From positions 744,001-808,000 of the forward strand of contig NZ_CP051684.1 in assembly GCF_012849375.1 (NCBI RefSeq): a stretch of DNA of 64,000 bases. Direction: 5' to 3'. The DNA is from Duganella dendranthematis. GTDB taxonomy: Bacteria; Pseudomonadota; Gammaproteobacteria; Burkholderiales; Burkholderiaceae_D. The notes under the pieces are model-generated. The model worked only from the letters and a program-made list of their open reading frames with translations, was not told where the DNA came from and searched no databases. Shown here piece by piece: positions 15,956 through 24,750 of the stretch. The position numbers and the translations under genes are program-made. Each line of letters opens with the position of its first letter. Position 1 is the stretch's first letter.

Positions 15956-17155
15956 TTACTTCAACTGTTCATGTAGCAGCGTCGCGATCTTTTCGCCGAC
16001 AGCACTGGTTTCCGGCTGGCCCGAATTGTTCAACACCTTCACGATGCTGGTATTGCCTTCGTTAGCCTTGACCGAAATACGGTAGCGCTGCGCTTCTTTA
16101 TCCGCCTCATCCGACGAACCCCAGCTAAACAGCTTGCTGAAGAAACCTTTGGTTTCGGTTGCGTCGTTGATATAACGCACGAAGTAAATACCTTGGGTGC
16201 GGTCGCGGTCTTCCACGGTGAAGCCAGCGCGGTCCAGCGCCAGGCCTACACGGCGCCAGGCGCGGTCGAAGCCCTCGTCCACCTGCACCGCACGGTCGGC
16301 GCCTGCGCCCACCAGCGAGGCGTGCTGAGGCTGCACAATCGCGCCTTCCACTGCCGTCTTGGCCGACGCCAGCTGTTCGCCGCCGTTGCCCAGCTTGTTC
16401 ATCATGCGCGCCAGGAATTCGGCTTCCAGGCCTGGATCGTTCGGACGCGGCATCCACTTGGTGGTTTCCTTGTCGGAACCGGTGGCAACTTCCTGCACGC
16501 CGCGATGGCTAATGTAGATCTCGCTGGAACCGTCGGCGCGGCGCTCGATGCGGGTGCGGAACTTGTCGCGCTCGCCGCTGGAATACACCGAGTCAAACAC
16601 CTTGCCGATGGTATTGCGGATGAAATCCTGCGGAATCTTGGCGCGATTCTCGTTCCATTCGGTTTCCATGATGCCCGACGCCGGCAGCTCTTCCGACAGC
16701 GTGAAGCCCGAATCTTCCCAGAACTGTTTCAGTTGCGGCCACAGTTGCTCCGGTGTCTGCTTGATGATCAGCCAACGCTGGTTGCCGTCGCGCTCCACCT
16801 TGATGTCGTTCAGGCTGACTTGCGCCACGGTGCCGGCGGCCGGCTGGCCCGGCACAATGATGGCGGTCTGGTTCAGCGCACCCGATTGCGCCGCTTTCGA
16901 GGCGTTGTAGCCGGAAGCAGTGGCCACGCCATTGCTCGAATCCGGCAGCGAATAGCGGTTATCTTTTTGCAACTGGGTCAGATCCGGCGGCACGTCCAGC
17001 GTACTGGCTTTTTTGGCGGACTTGTAGTCCACCTTGTCGTTGCCCACCACCGAGCTGATCATGCCGCAGCCGCTCAGGCTGGTCACGGTGGCCACCACGG
17101 CGCCCACTACCAGCGCGCGCTGCGAGGAAATAAAAGCTGTCTTGCGAATAGTCAT
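15956..17155 (-). CDS. bamC: outer membrane protein assembly factor BamC
   Basis: A 399-aa lipoprotein of the BAM complex, which inserts beta-barrel proteins in the outer membrane. The signal ends in a lipobox LSGC (Cys30). The N-terminal unstructured region contains VDYKSAKKASTLDVPPDLTQLQ, the conserved BamC segment that binds BamD, followed by two helix-grip domains (around residues 115-215 and 275-395; DGNQRWLIIKQTPEQLWPQL and QVDEGFDRAWRRVG). It follows dapA by 79 bp on the same strand, as in many betaproteobacteria, and ends at the hairpin terminator at 15876. Confidence 0.93.
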   Translation of the reverse strand: MTIRKTAFISSQRALVVGAVVATVTSLSGCGMISSVVGNDKVDYKSAKKASTLDVPPDLTQLQKDNRYSLPDSSNGVATASGYNASKAAQSGALNQTAIIVPGQPAAGTVAQVSLNDIKVERDGNQRWLIIKQTPEQLWPQLKQFWEDSGFTLSEELPASGIMETEWNENRAKIPQDFIRNTIGKVFDSVYSSGERDKFRTRIERRADGSSEIYISHRGVQEVATGSDKETTKWMPRPNDPGLEAEFLARMMNKLGNGGEQLASAKTAVEGAIVQPQHASLVGAGADRAVQVDEGFDRAWRRVGLALDRAGFTVEDRDRTQGIYFVRYINDATETKGFFSKLFSWGSSDEADKEAQRYRISVKANEGNTSIVKVLNNSGQPETSAVGEKIATLLHEQLK

Positions 17156-17234
17156 GTCGTTACTGTTTTAAGAAGCTGAGTGCAGCAAAATATGATCCGA
17201 CCAGGTCGGGGCTCGTTGCTCGTTGCTACGGGTT

Positions 17235-18110
17235 TTACAGGATGCCGGCTTCGCGCAGGGCGTCGCGAACGGACTCATGATAACCGTCCGCCAGCGGCAC
17301 CAGCGGCAGGCGGATACCGGCAGGCATCTTGCCCATTTCGGCCAGCGCCCATTTCACCGGCACCGGATTCGGCTCAATGAACAGTTTCTGGTGCAGCGGG
17401 AAGACTTTATTGTTCAGCTCCAGCGCCTTGGCGACGTCGCCGGCGATGGCGGCGCGGCACATATCGGCCATTGCGCGCGGCGCCACGTTGGCGGTCACCG
17501 AGATATTGCCGGCGCCGCCGGCCAGCATCAGGGCCATGGCGGTTGGATCGTCGCCCGAGTAGACGGCGAACGATTTCGGCGCCAGGCGCAACAGGTCGTA
17601 GCCACGGCCGATGTTGCCGGTCGCGTCTTTGACGCCGACGATGTTCGGAATCGCGGCCAGGCGCAGGATGGTGTCGTTGCTCATGTCGGCCACGGTACGG
17701 CCCGGCACGTTGTACAGGATCACCGGCAGGTCCACCGCTTCGGCGATGGCCTTGAAGTGCTGGTACATGCCTTCCTGGGTAGGACGGTTGTAGTACGGCA
17801 CCACTTGCAGCGTGGCGTCGGCACCGGCTTCCTTGGCGTAACGGGTCAGCTTGATCGCTTCGGCGGTCGAGTTGGCGCCGGCGCCGGCGATGATCGGGAT
17901 GCGGCCCTTGGCATGGGCAACCGTCGCCTTGATCAGCGCGCAATGCTCTTCCACGCTGACGGTAGCCGATTCACCGGTGGTGCCGGCAATGACGATGCTG
18001 TCCGTACCTTCGGCGATGTGCCAGTCGATCAGCTTGTTCAAACCCTCAAAGTCCAGACTGCCGTCTGCGTGCATCGGGGTGACGATTGCTACGATGCTGC
18101 CCTTAATCAT
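17235..18110 (-). CDS. dapA: 4-hydroxy-tetrahydrodipicolinate synthase
   Basis: A 291-aa cytoplasmic enzyme of the diaminopimelate/lysine pathway that condenses pyruvate with aspartate semialdehyde. The TIM barrel is complete. GTTGESATV contains the substrate Thr-Thr pair, YNVPGRT the catalytic Tyr, and VGVKDATGN the Schiff-base lysine near residue 161. Length is exactly that of the family. It lies between the methyltransferase/trpS group and bamC, the usual betaproteobacterial order; the 84-bp gap upstream may hold its own promoter, though no clear one was seen. Confidence 0.97.
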   Translation of the reverse strand: MIKGSIVAIVTPMHADGSLDFEGLNKLIDWHIAEGTDSIVIAGTTGESATVSVEEHCALIKATVAHAKGRIPIIAGAGANSTAEAIKLTRYAKEAGADATLQVVPYYNRPTQEGMYQHFKAIAEAVDLPVILYNVPGRTVADMSNDTILRLAAIPNIVGVKDATGNIGRGYDLLRLAPKSFAVYSGDDPTAMALMLAGGAGNISVTANVAPRAMADMCRAAIAGDVAKALELNNKVFPLHQKLFIEPNPVPVKWALAEMGKMPAGIRLPLVPLADGYHESVRDALREAGIL

Positions 18111-18194
18111 AGGAAACCACTGCTAAAAGTATTAAAACAACGATTGTAGTCGATAGGTTGCGCCCGTGGTGCATTCGGCGGGACAAATCGACGC

Positions 18195-18743
18195 TCAAAA
18201 TGGCGGTAATAGAGCCGCCTCTCGGGGAAATTCAGGCTTTACGGCGCATAGTCGTTGCACCATGGCAGCTTTTGGGCTGTCGATGACGCCGTCTTCGAAC
18301 GCCACCACCCGCAAGCCGTGGGCGGCAGCCAGCGCCAGCAATTCGCCCGGCTGCAAGAGAAATGCCGGATTCGACGGTTTGCCGAACTGCGCATTGCCGT
18401 CGGCGAAGGTCTCATAAATCAGCACGCCATTTGGCGCCAGACTACCCAGCATGTCGGCAATTAGCGGCCGATGCAGGTAGTTTGTGACCACGATGCCGGC
18501 AAAACGCTGCGGACCGAAAGGCCAGACGGCGCCCTCTTCTTCCAGGTCGATAGCACTGGTAGTGATGCCAGGCCCGCAAGTGGCCGCCAGCGCCGCCGGG
18601 TCGCGGTCGACCGCCACCACCTCGTGGCCCAGCGCCGCCATATGGCGCGAATGGCGGCCGCTGCCGCATGCCAGGTCCAGCACGGCGCCGCCGGGGACCA
18701 GGGGCGCATAACGCTGCACCCAGGGCGAGATTTGATCGCTCAT
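18195..18743 (-). CDS. class I SAM-dependent methyltransferase
   Basis: A 182-aa Rossmann-fold methyltransferase. The SAM-binding motif I is VLDLACGSGRHSRHM (residues 21-35), followed by the acidic end of strand 2 in VVAVDRD. The core continues with VWPFGPQRFAGIVVTNYL and GVLIYETF. It resembles the small TehB/tellurite-type methyltransferases, but the substrate is not identifiable. It starts 15 bp after the trpS stop with AGGT upstream, so it is probably the last gene of the site-2 protease-trpS transcript. Confidence 0.82.
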   Translation of the reverse strand: MSDQISPWVQRYAPLVPGGAVLDLACGSGRHSRHMAALGHEVVAVDRDPAALAATCGPGITTSAIDLEEEGAVWPFGPQRFAGIVVTNYLHRPLIADMLGSLAPNGVLIYETFADGNAQFGKPSNPAFLLQPGELLALAAAHGLRVVAFEDGVIDSPKAAMVQRLCAVKPEFPREAALLPPF

Positions 18744-18758
18744 TTGATTTACCTGCTT

Positions 18759-19961
18759 TTACGTATAGACCAGGCCCATGGCCTCGCGCACATCGCGCAT
18801 GGTTTCCTGTGCCATTTTGCGCGCCACATCGTTGCCGTCGGCAACAATAGCGCGCACCAGCGACGGGTCGTCCAGATACGGCTGGGCGCGCTCGTGCATC
18901 GGCTCCTGTTCCTTGATGATGGCGTCGATGACCGGCTGTTTGCACTCGATACAACCGATACCGGCCGACTTGCAGCCCTTGACCACCCACTCCTTGGTGG
19001 CTGTATCGGAATACACCTGGTGGAACTGCCACACCGGGCAACGCTCGGGATCGCCGGCGTCAGTGCGGCGCACGCGCGCCGGGTCGGTGGGCATGGTCTT
19101 GATTTTCTTGCTGACCGATTCCTTGTCTTCGCGCAGCGCGATGGCGTTGCCGTAGCTCTTGGACATCTTGCGGCCGTCCAGCCCCGGCAGGCGGGCTGCT
19201 TCGGTCAGGCGTGCCTGCGGTTCGACCAGGATCAGCTTGCGGCTGCCTTCCAGATAGCCGAACAAGCGTTCGCGGTCGCCCATCGACAGGCTCTGGGCAT
19301 CGTCCAGCATGGCCTTGGCCTGTTCCAGCGCCTCGTCCTTGCCGTCCTGCTGGTATTCGGTGCGCAGTTCGTTGTACAGCTTGGCGCGCTTGCTGCCCAG
19401 CTTTTTGACAGCATCTTGCGCCTTCTCCTCGAAACCCTTTTCTTTGCCGTACAAGTGATTAAAACGGCGCGCAATCTCGCGCATCATTTCAATGTGCGGC
19501 ACCTGGTCTTCACCGACCGGCACCTGGCTGGCGCGGTAGATCAGCACGTCTGCGGCCTGCAGCAGCGGATAGCCGAGGAAGCCGTAAGTTGCCAGGTCTT
19601 TCGTGGCCAGATTCTCGATCTGGTCCTTGTAGGTCGGCACCCGCTCCAGCCAGCCCAGCGGCGTGGCCATCGACAGCAGAAGGTGCAACTCGGCGTGCTC
19701 GGGCACGCGCGACTGGATGAACAGCGTCGATTGCGACGGATCGACGCCGGCCGCCAGCCAGTCGACCAGCATGTCCCAGGTGCTGCGCTCGATGACCGTG
19801 GGGTCGTCGTAGTGCGTGGTCAGCGCGTGCCAGTCGGCCACGAAGAACAGGCACGGCAGCTCGGTCTGCATCCTGACCCAGTTCTTCAGGGCGCCGTGGT
19901 AGTGGCCCAGATGCATGGCGCCGGTAGGACGCATGCCGGAGACAACGCGATCGGGGTACAT
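18759..19961 (-). CDS. trpS: tryptophanyl-tRNA synthetase, long form with four-cysteine motif
   Basis: A 400-aa class I aminoacyl-tRNA synthetase that charges tRNA-Trp. The HIGH-type motif is HLGH (residues 17-20) and KMSKS is at 265-269. It is longer than the 330-aa compact form because of an insert around residues 177-245. Four cysteines in the anticodon-binding half (C308, C330, C337, C340) follow C-x21-C-x6-C-x2-C, almost the pattern that holds a [4Fe-4S] cluster in the Thermotoga enzyme. The start at 19961 follows the family; the frame extends upstream only through the neighbouring gene. It begins 2 bp after the site-2 protease stop. Confidence 0.95.
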   Translation of the reverse strand: MYPDRVVSGMRPTGAMHLGHYHGALKNWVRMQTELPCLFFVADWHALTTHYDDPTVIERSTWDMLVDWLAAGVDPSQSTLFIQSRVPEHAELHLLLSMATPLGWLERVPTYKDQIENLATKDLATYGFLGYPLLQAADVLIYRASQVPVGEDQVPHIEMMREIARRFNHLYGKEKGFEEKAQDAVKKLGSKRAKLYNELRTEYQQDGKDEALEQAKAMLDDAQSLSMGDRERLFGYLEGSRKLILVEPQARLTEAARLPGLDGRKMSKSYGNAIALREDKESVSKKIKTMPTDPARVRRTDAGDPERCPVWQFHQVYSDTATKEWVVKGCKSAGIGCIECKQPVIDAIIKEQEPMHERAQPYLDDPSLVRAIVADGNDVARKMAQETMRDVREAMGLVYT

Positions 19962-19963
19962 AG

Positions 19964-20641
19964 TCAACTCAACAGGATAAGGAGGGGTTTGACCAGAATA
20001 CCGTAGATGGACTGCATGATCGCGCTGCCAGCGCGCATATAGCCGCTCAACAAACCGTAGTAGACCATCGCGATCAGGCCGATGAACACGATCAGGCTGT
20101 AGCGCTCGATTTTCGCGTAGTGGCGCGCGATCGACAGCGGCAGCAGGCCAGTGACGATGCGGCCGCCGTCCAGCGGCGGCAGCGGAATCAGGTTGAACAC
20201 GCACATCGAACAATTGACCAGCACGCCCACCTCGGCCATTTGCACGAAGAAATCATGCTGTTCGAAGTTCATGCCACGAATCAGTACCACCCACAACACC
20301 ATCCAGCCGAAACCCATGACGAAGTTGGCGGCGGGGCCGGCGGCAGCGACGAACGCCATCTGTTTCTTCGGATTACGCAGACGGCCATAGTCCACCGGTA
20401 CCGGCTTGGCATAGCCCAGCGGCGGCAGGTGCGCCAGCGCCAGCATCAGCGGCAGCAGGACGGTGCCGAACGGGTCGATGTGCTTAAGCGGGTTGGCGGT
20501 CAGGCGGCCCTCGTTGGCGGCGGTCGGATCGCCAAAATAGCGGGCGACGAAGCCGTGAGCGGCTTCATGCAGCGAAATGGCAAAAAGGATGGGAATCAAG
20601 GCCACCGCGATGGCCTGGACAATACTGTCAATGTCGTTCAT
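19964..20641 (-). CDS. site-2 protease family intramembrane metalloprotease
   Basis: A 225-aa polytopic inner-membrane protein of the short site-2 protease class. The zinc-binding motif HEAAH lies at residues 25-29 in the first membrane helix, and the second metal-ligand segment is PLPPLDGGRIV. Short members lack the PDZ domain of RseP, and their substrates are mostly unknown. It is directly upstream of trpS (2 bp), a conserved betaproteobacterial pairing. A TAGAAT box lies 8 nt before its ATG, suggesting that the protease-trpS-methyltransferase transcript begins at or near this start codon. Confidence 0.9.
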   Translation of the reverse strand: MNDIDSIVQAIAVALIPILFAISLHEAAHGFVARYFGDPTAANEGRLTANPLKHIDPFGTVLLPLMLALAHLPPLGYAKPVPVDYGRLRNPKKQMAFVAAAGPAANFVMGFGWMVLWVVLIRGMNFEQHDFFVQMAEVGVLVNCSMCVFNLIPLPPLDGGRIVTGLLPLSIARHYAKIERYSLIVFIGLIAMVYYGLLSGYMRAGSAIMQSIYGILVKPLLILLS

Positions 20642-20649
20642 GGAGCGGG

Positions 20650-20655
20650 ATTCTA
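20650..20655 (-). promoter_or_regulatory. -10 box (TAGAAT) 8 nt before the site-2 protease start
   Basis: On the minus strand TAGAAT is followed by CCCGCTCC and then ATG. The expected start of transcription is within one or two nucleotides of the start codon. No convincing -35 is present. Confidence 0.4.
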
Positions 20656-20717
20656 CCAGAGGCTGGATTGCCTACTTGCGGCGCCGTCAAAGGCCGGCGC
20701 CCTCGCCTAATGTGGAA

Positions 20718-21341
20718 TCAGAGTCCGAATGCGCTGGCGTCGCCCCGGCCCTGGCGCACCAGTACGGCTTCAGGACCGGTCAGGTCGATGACGGTGGTCG
20801 GCTCCATGCAGCAGGCGCCGCCGTCGATGATCAGCTCGAGCTGTTTGCCGAGCCGGTCGCAGATGACGTCGGCGTCATTCAGCGCCTCGGTCTCGCCCGG
20901 CATAATCAGCGTACTGCCCAGCAACGGCTGGTCGAGCTCGGCCAGCAACGCATTGACGATGTTATCTTCCGGCACGCGCAGGCCAATGGTCTTGCGCGAG
21001 GGATGGCTGAGACGGCGCGGCACCACCTTGGTGGCCTCAAGAATAAAGGTGAACGGCCCCGGCGTGGCCGCCTTCAGCAGGCGGAACTGGCGGTTGTCAA
21101 CGCGGGCGTAGACGCCCAGCTCGCTCAAATCGCGGCACAGCAGGGTCAGATGGTGCTTTTCGTCAATGCCACGGATGCGGCGCAGGCGCTCGACGGCGCC
21201 CTTGTCGTCCAGATGGCAAACCAGCGCATAGCTGGAGTCGGTCGGCACGGCGACGATGCCGCCATCATGGATGATCTGCGCCGCCTGCTTGATCAGGCGG
21301 GCTTGCGGATTGACGGGATGGACCTGGAAAAATTGGCTCAT
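20718..21341 (-). CDS. YciO/Sua5/YrdC-family protein (threonylcarbamoyl-AMP synthase-like)
   Basis: A 207-aa protein of the YrdC fold. It contains the RNA/nucleotide-binding features GGIVAVPTDSSYALV, RLRRIRG, and PGPFTFILEA, which in YrdC/TsaC form threonylcarbamoyl-AMP for tRNA t6A37. The N-terminal QVHPVNPQARLIKQA and overall length match the YciO branch, whose physiological role is less certain. It starts 3 bp after the htpX stop. AAGG precedes the ATG; a TACAAT overlaps the htpX stop just upstream and could be an internal promoter. Confidence 0.85.
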   Translation of the reverse strand: MSQFFQVHPVNPQARLIKQAAQIIHDGGIVAVPTDSSYALVCHLDDKGAVERLRRIRGIDEKHHLTLLCRDLSELGVYARVDNRQFRLLKAATPGPFTFILEATKVVPRRLSHPSRKTIGLRVPEDNIVNALLAELDQPLLGSTLIMPGETEALNDADVICDRLGKQLELIIDGGACCMEPTTVIDLTGPEAVLVRQGRGDASAFGL

Positions 21342-21344
21342 GCC

Positions 21345-22220
21345 TTATTGTACTGCACGCAGCGCGGCGATACGCTGCTCGAAAGGAGGATGGGTCGAGA
21401 ACAGCGCACCCCAGCCGCCGCCGCCGGTGATGCCCGAGGCCGCGAACGACTGCGGCAGCGCGCCCGGCTCCACGCCGTTCAGGCGGGCCAGCGCGTGCTG
21501 CATCGGCACGGTGCTGCCCAGCAGCTTGGCCGAACCGGCGTCGGCGCGGAATTCGCGCTGGCGCGAGAACCAGGCCACGATCAGCGACGCCAGCAGGCCG
21601 AACACGATTTCGCAGACGAACACGGTGATCATGTAGCCAATGCCGGGGCCTCGACGTTCTTCGTTTTTGTTCAGCATGTTGTCGACAAAGAAACCGACGA
21701 TACGAGCCAGGAACACCACGAAGGTATTGGTCACGCCCTGGATCAGGGTCATGGTGACCATGTCGCCATTGGCGATGTGCGCCACCTCGTGGCCCAGCAC
21801 GGCTTCGACCTCGTCACGGTTCATGCTTTCCAGAAGGCCGGTGGAAACGGCCACCAATGCCGAATTCTTGAAGGCGCCAGTGGCGAAGGCGTTCGGCTCG
21901 CCCGGGTAGACGGCCACCTGCGGCATGCCGATGCCGGCGCGTTCGGACAGTGCCTTGACGGTATTCACCAGCCACAGCTCGGTGGAATTGGACGGATTGT
22001 CGATCACGCGCGCGCCGGTCGACCATTTGGCCATCGGCTTGGAGATCAGCAGCGAAAAGATAGCGCCGGTAAAGCCGACCACCAGCGAAAACGCCAGCAG
22101 GCTGCCCAGCTGCAGCGTACTGCCCGAGCCCGGACGGCCGATACCCAGCAGCGACAGGACGATGGACAGCACCACCATCACAGCGAGGTTGGTAGCAATA
22201 AACAGGACAATGCGTTTCAT
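21345..22220 (-). CDS. htpX: membrane metalloprotease HtpX
   Basis: A 291-aa M48-family zinc protease of the inner membrane that degrades damaged membrane proteins. Two N-terminal transmembrane helices (residues 5-25 and 37-55) are followed by the catalytic HEVAH motif ([13 protein letters not shown]), two further hydrophobic segments, and the third ligand region [13 protein letters not shown]. The C terminus has the conserved [15 protein letters not shown] lies upstream of the ATG. It sits between rnm and yciO, which are usually closer neighbours, and is co-directional with both. Confidence 0.95.
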   Translation of the reverse strand: MKRIVLFIATNLAVMVVLSIVLSLLGIGRPGSGSTLQLGSLLAFSLVVGFTGAIFSLLISKPMAKWSTGARVIDNPSNSTELWLVNTVKALSERAGIGMPQVAVYPGEPNAFATGAFKNSALVAVSTGLLESMNRDEVEAVLGHEVAHIANGDMVTMTLIQGVTNTFVVFLARIVGFFVDNMLNKNEERRGPGIGYMITVFVCEIVFGLLASLIVAWFSRQREFRADAGSAKLLGSTVPMQHALARLNGVEPGALPQSFAASGITGGGGWGALFSTHPPFEQRIAALRAVQ

Positions 22221-22340
22221 ATCAAGAATCTCCGGTACGGACAGTTTGCCGAAATAATAAGGTAAGACCGGGCGGACGCAAAATCAAGAGCCCGGCGGCC
22301 AGATGCCACCGGTAATCTTGCAGCGATTTCACCGCGCGGC

Positions 22341-23171
22341 TTAGAACCAGTCGTGCCAGACTGGTGTGACGTTGGCGGGCAGCGGCGGCAAGGCGGCAAA
22401 ATCCACGCGGGATTCGCCCGGCGCGTGGAAATCGGTGCCGCGCGAGGCCAGGAAGCCGTAGTAGTTTGCCAACTGCGCGTATTCCGGATACTGGTCCGGG
22501 GTGTGGCTGCCGGTCACCACCTCGATGGCGGCGCCGCCCAATTGCTTGAATTCCTCGAACAACTGGCCCTGCGCCAGCTGCGTGAAGCGGTAACGGCCCG
22601 GGTGGGCGATCACGGCGATGCCGCCGGCGCCGCGAATCCAGTCGACCGACTGCTGCAGCGAGGCCCAGCAATGCGGCACATAGCCCGGCTTGCCTTCGGA
22701 CAGATACTTCTTGAACACCTCGCCCGTATTGGCGCAGGCGCCGATCTCGACCAGGTAGCGCGCAAAGTGGGTGCGCGACATCAGGTCCGGATTGCCGACG
22801 TATTTCAGCGCACCTTCGTAGGCGCCCTCGATGCCGATCAATTCCAGCTGCCTGGCGATCTCGCGGCCGCGGTTGTCGCGGCCGGAACGGGTGCAGGCCA
22901 GGCCATCCACCAGCGCCTGGTTGTTCTCGTCGATTTGCAGGCCGACGATGTGCACCGTCTCGTTGGCCCAGGTAATGGAAATCTCGACGCCGGTGACAAA
23001 GCGCATGCCCTGCGCGGCGGCAGCGGTGCGCGCGGCCGGAATGCCGCTCACCTCGTCGTGGTCGGTCAGCGCCCAGACGTCGACCCCGGCCTTGCGCGCG
23101 GTTTCCGCCACGGCAGCCGGAGCCAGAACGCCATCGGAGACGTTGGAATGACAATGCAGATCAACTTTCAT
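22341..23171 (-). CDS. rnm: PHP-domain 3',5'-nucleoside bisphosphate phosphatase / 5'-3' exonuclease (RNase AM, YciV family)
   Basis: A PHP-superfamily metal-dependent phosphoesterase (276 aa from this start). Metal ligands are visible in DLHCHSNVSDG, ALTDHDEV and the C-terminal ASRGTDFHAPGE. In E. coli the YciV homologue removes 5' nucleotides from short RNAs and hydrolyses 3'-phosphoadenosine 5'-phosphate. I choose the ATG at 23171 because a TACAAT box ends 7 nt upstream (leaderless layout) and the family begins MKVDLHCH; the ATG at 23180 is an alternative three codons longer. It heads the htpX-yciO-protease-trpS gene run. Confidence 0.9.
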   Translation of the reverse strand: MKVDLHCHSNVSDGVLAPAAVAETARKAGVDVWALTDHDEVSGIPAARTAAAAQGMRFVTGVEISITWANETVHIVGLQIDENNQALVDGLACTRSGRDNRGREIARQLELIGIEGAYEGALKYVGNPDLMSRTHFARYLVEIGACANTGEVFKKYLSEGKPGYVPHCWASLQQSVDWIRGAGGIAVIAHPGRYRFTQLAQGQLFEEFKQLGGAAIEVVTGSHTPDQYPEYAQLANYYGFLASRGTDFHAPGESRVDFAALPPLPANVTPVWHDWF

Positions 23172-23178
23172 AACAGGC

Positions 23179-23184
23179 ATTGTA
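23179..23184 (-). promoter_or_regulatory. -10 box (TACAAT) 7 nt before the rnm start
   Basis: On the minus strand TACAAT, GCCTGTT, then ATG. The alternative start codon at 23180 overlaps this box and would be upstream of the expected transcription start, which supports the shorter rnm reading. The -35 is weak or absent. Confidence 0.45.
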
Positions 23185-23189
23185 CAACG

Positions 23190-24077
23190 TTAGCCGGCGA
23201 GGAATTCCTCTATCATTTCCGCTAGCGCTTGAGGCTGATCATGGTGCAGCATATGGCCCGCATCGTAGACCATCTTGCTGGTAACGTCGCGCAGATGGGA
23301 CAGGCGGCGCTCCAGTTCCACGCGCCCGGCCGGCTTGGCACCCATCCAGTCCCACATATTGGTCTGGTCGGCTTCCACCCACAGCACCGGCGCCGTGATC
23401 GCCTGCCAGCAGGCCATCACGTCATCCACGTGATACGGCAGCGGACCGGCCTGCTTGTGCACCGGATCGCCGAGGATTTCCCATTCGCCGGCGTCATTCT
23501 GGGCCGACCAGTGCTGCGCCAGGAAGGCGGCGCGCTCGTCGCTCAGGCGCGGATTGGTCTTTTGCAGGCGCGCGGCCACGGCGGCCTGATTCGGATAGGT
23601 GCGCATCTCCGGCTGCTCCAGCAGGCTGTCCATCCACTTGGCGTAGCGGCCCGGCGTTTGCTCCGGTTTGGCGCTGCGCAGGCCGGCGCCTTCCAGGTTG
23701 ATCAGCTTGCGGATGCGCTCCGGCCGCGCGCCCGCATACAGGCCGACGATGTTGCCGCCCATGCTGTGGCCCAGCAGATAAACCGCCTGATCCGGACAAT
23801 AGTGGCGCAGGATGGCGTCCAGGTCGGCAAGGTAATCGGGGAACCAGTAGGTATCCAGCCCGTTGCGCTGCGACAGGCCGAAGCCGCGCCAGTCCGGCGC
23901 GATCACATGCCAGTCGCCCTTCAACTCGTCCACGACGAACTGGAACGAGGCGCCCACATCCATCCAGCCGTGCATCATGAACAGCTTGGGTGCGCCTTCC
24001 CGGCCCCAGTGGCGCACGTGGCAGCGCAGGCCGCGAATGGTCAGGAATTCAGAACGGGACGGAGTGTGAATGCTCAT
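23190..24077 (-). CDS. alpha/beta hydrolase
   Basis: A 295-aa cytoplasmic alpha/beta hydrolase. The oxyanion-hole segment is MMHGWMDVGASF, the nucleophile elbow is GHSMGG, the acid is probably in VEADQTN, and the catalytic His lies in DAGHMLHHDQP near the C terminus. The substrate is unknown. The start at 24077 (MSIHTPSR) has AAGG upstream and gives the normal family length; the longer frame adds a non-conserved leader. It ends 9 bp before the rnm promoter region and is divergent from the gamma-carbonic anhydrase gene. Confidence 0.85.
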   Translation of the reverse strand: MSIHTPSRSEFLTIRGLRCHVRHWGREGAPKLFMMHGWMDVGASFQFVVDELKGDWHVIAPDWRGFGLSQRNGLDTYWFPDYLADLDAILRHYCPDQAVYLLGHSMGGNIVGLYAGARPERIRKLINLEGAGLRSAKPEQTPGRYAKWMDSLLEQPEMRTYPNQAAVAARLQKTNPRLSDERAAFLAQHWSAQNDAGEWEILGDPVHKQAGPLPYHVDDVMACWQAITAPVLWVEADQTNMWDWMGAKPAGRVELERRLSHLRDVTSKMVYDAGHMLHHDQPQALAEMIEEFLAG

Positions 24078-24222
24078 TACGTGGACCTTGAAATTAGGAA
24101 CGGCAGCGCCATATCGGATGCTTACTGGCGCAAAGCAAAATAATAGCACGACCGTTCGTTAGCTTTGAAAACAAAAAGCAAGCGTAAAATAGCGCCATCC
24201 CACCGCACTCAACCAGGTTCCA

Positions 24223-24747
24223 ATGTCTATATATCAACTGGGCGATCACACGCCCGAGATAGCTGCATCGTCATTTGTTGCCGATTCTGCCACTGTGATT
24301 GGCAAGGTCAGCCTGCACGACAACACTTCGGTGTGGTTTGGTGCGACGCTGCGCGGCGACAACGAGCGTATCACCATCGGTGAAAACAGCAACGTCCAGG
24401 AAGGCACGGTGATGCACACCGACATGGGCTACCCGCTGAGTGTGGGCCGCAACGTGACCATCGGCCACCAGGCCATGCTGCACGGCTGCACCATCGGCGA
24501 CGGTTCGCTGGTCGGCATCCAGGCCGTGATCCTGAATGGCGCGGTGATCGGCAAGGGCTGCCTGGTGGGCGCCGGCGCCTTGGTCACCGAAGGCAAGACC
24601 TTCCCCGACCATTCGCTGATCATCGGCGCGCCGGCCAAGGTGGCGCGCCAGCTATCGCTGGAAGAAGTCGCCGCCCTGCAAGGCAGCGCCGACAGCTACG
24701 TAAAACGCGGTCAACTGTTCAAGACGCAACTCAAAAAGATCGGATAA
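24223..24747 (+). CDS. gamma-carbonic anhydrase family protein (first copy)
   Basis: A 174-aa left-handed beta-helix protein with hexapeptide repeats. Candidate zinc ligands are the His of VMHTDMG and the two His of GHQAMLHGC, the usual three-His arrangement of gamma-class anhydrases. C-terminal helix [12 protein letters not shown] is typical. Members act as trimers; some are true carbonic anhydrases, others transferase-like with unknown substrate. It is followed by hslO after 3 bp, so the two are probably co-transcribed. A TAAAAT hexamer at 24185-24190 may be its -10. A second copy lies at 36146-36676. Confidence 0.88.
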   Translation: MSIYQLGDHTPEIAASSFVADSATVIGKVSLHDNTSVWFGATLRGDNERITIGENSNVQEGTVMHTDMGYPLSVGRNVTIGHQAMLHGCTIGDGSLVGIQAVILNGAVIGKGCLVGAGALVTEGKTFPDHSLIIGAPAKVARQLSLEEVAALQGSADSYVKRGQLFKTQLKKIG

Positions 24748-24750
24748 ATA

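Noticed and set aside
18471..20006. A 511-codon plus-strand frame across trpS and the methyltransferase gene
   Set aside because: Antisense to two conserved genes, with no signal, motif or ribosome-binding site.
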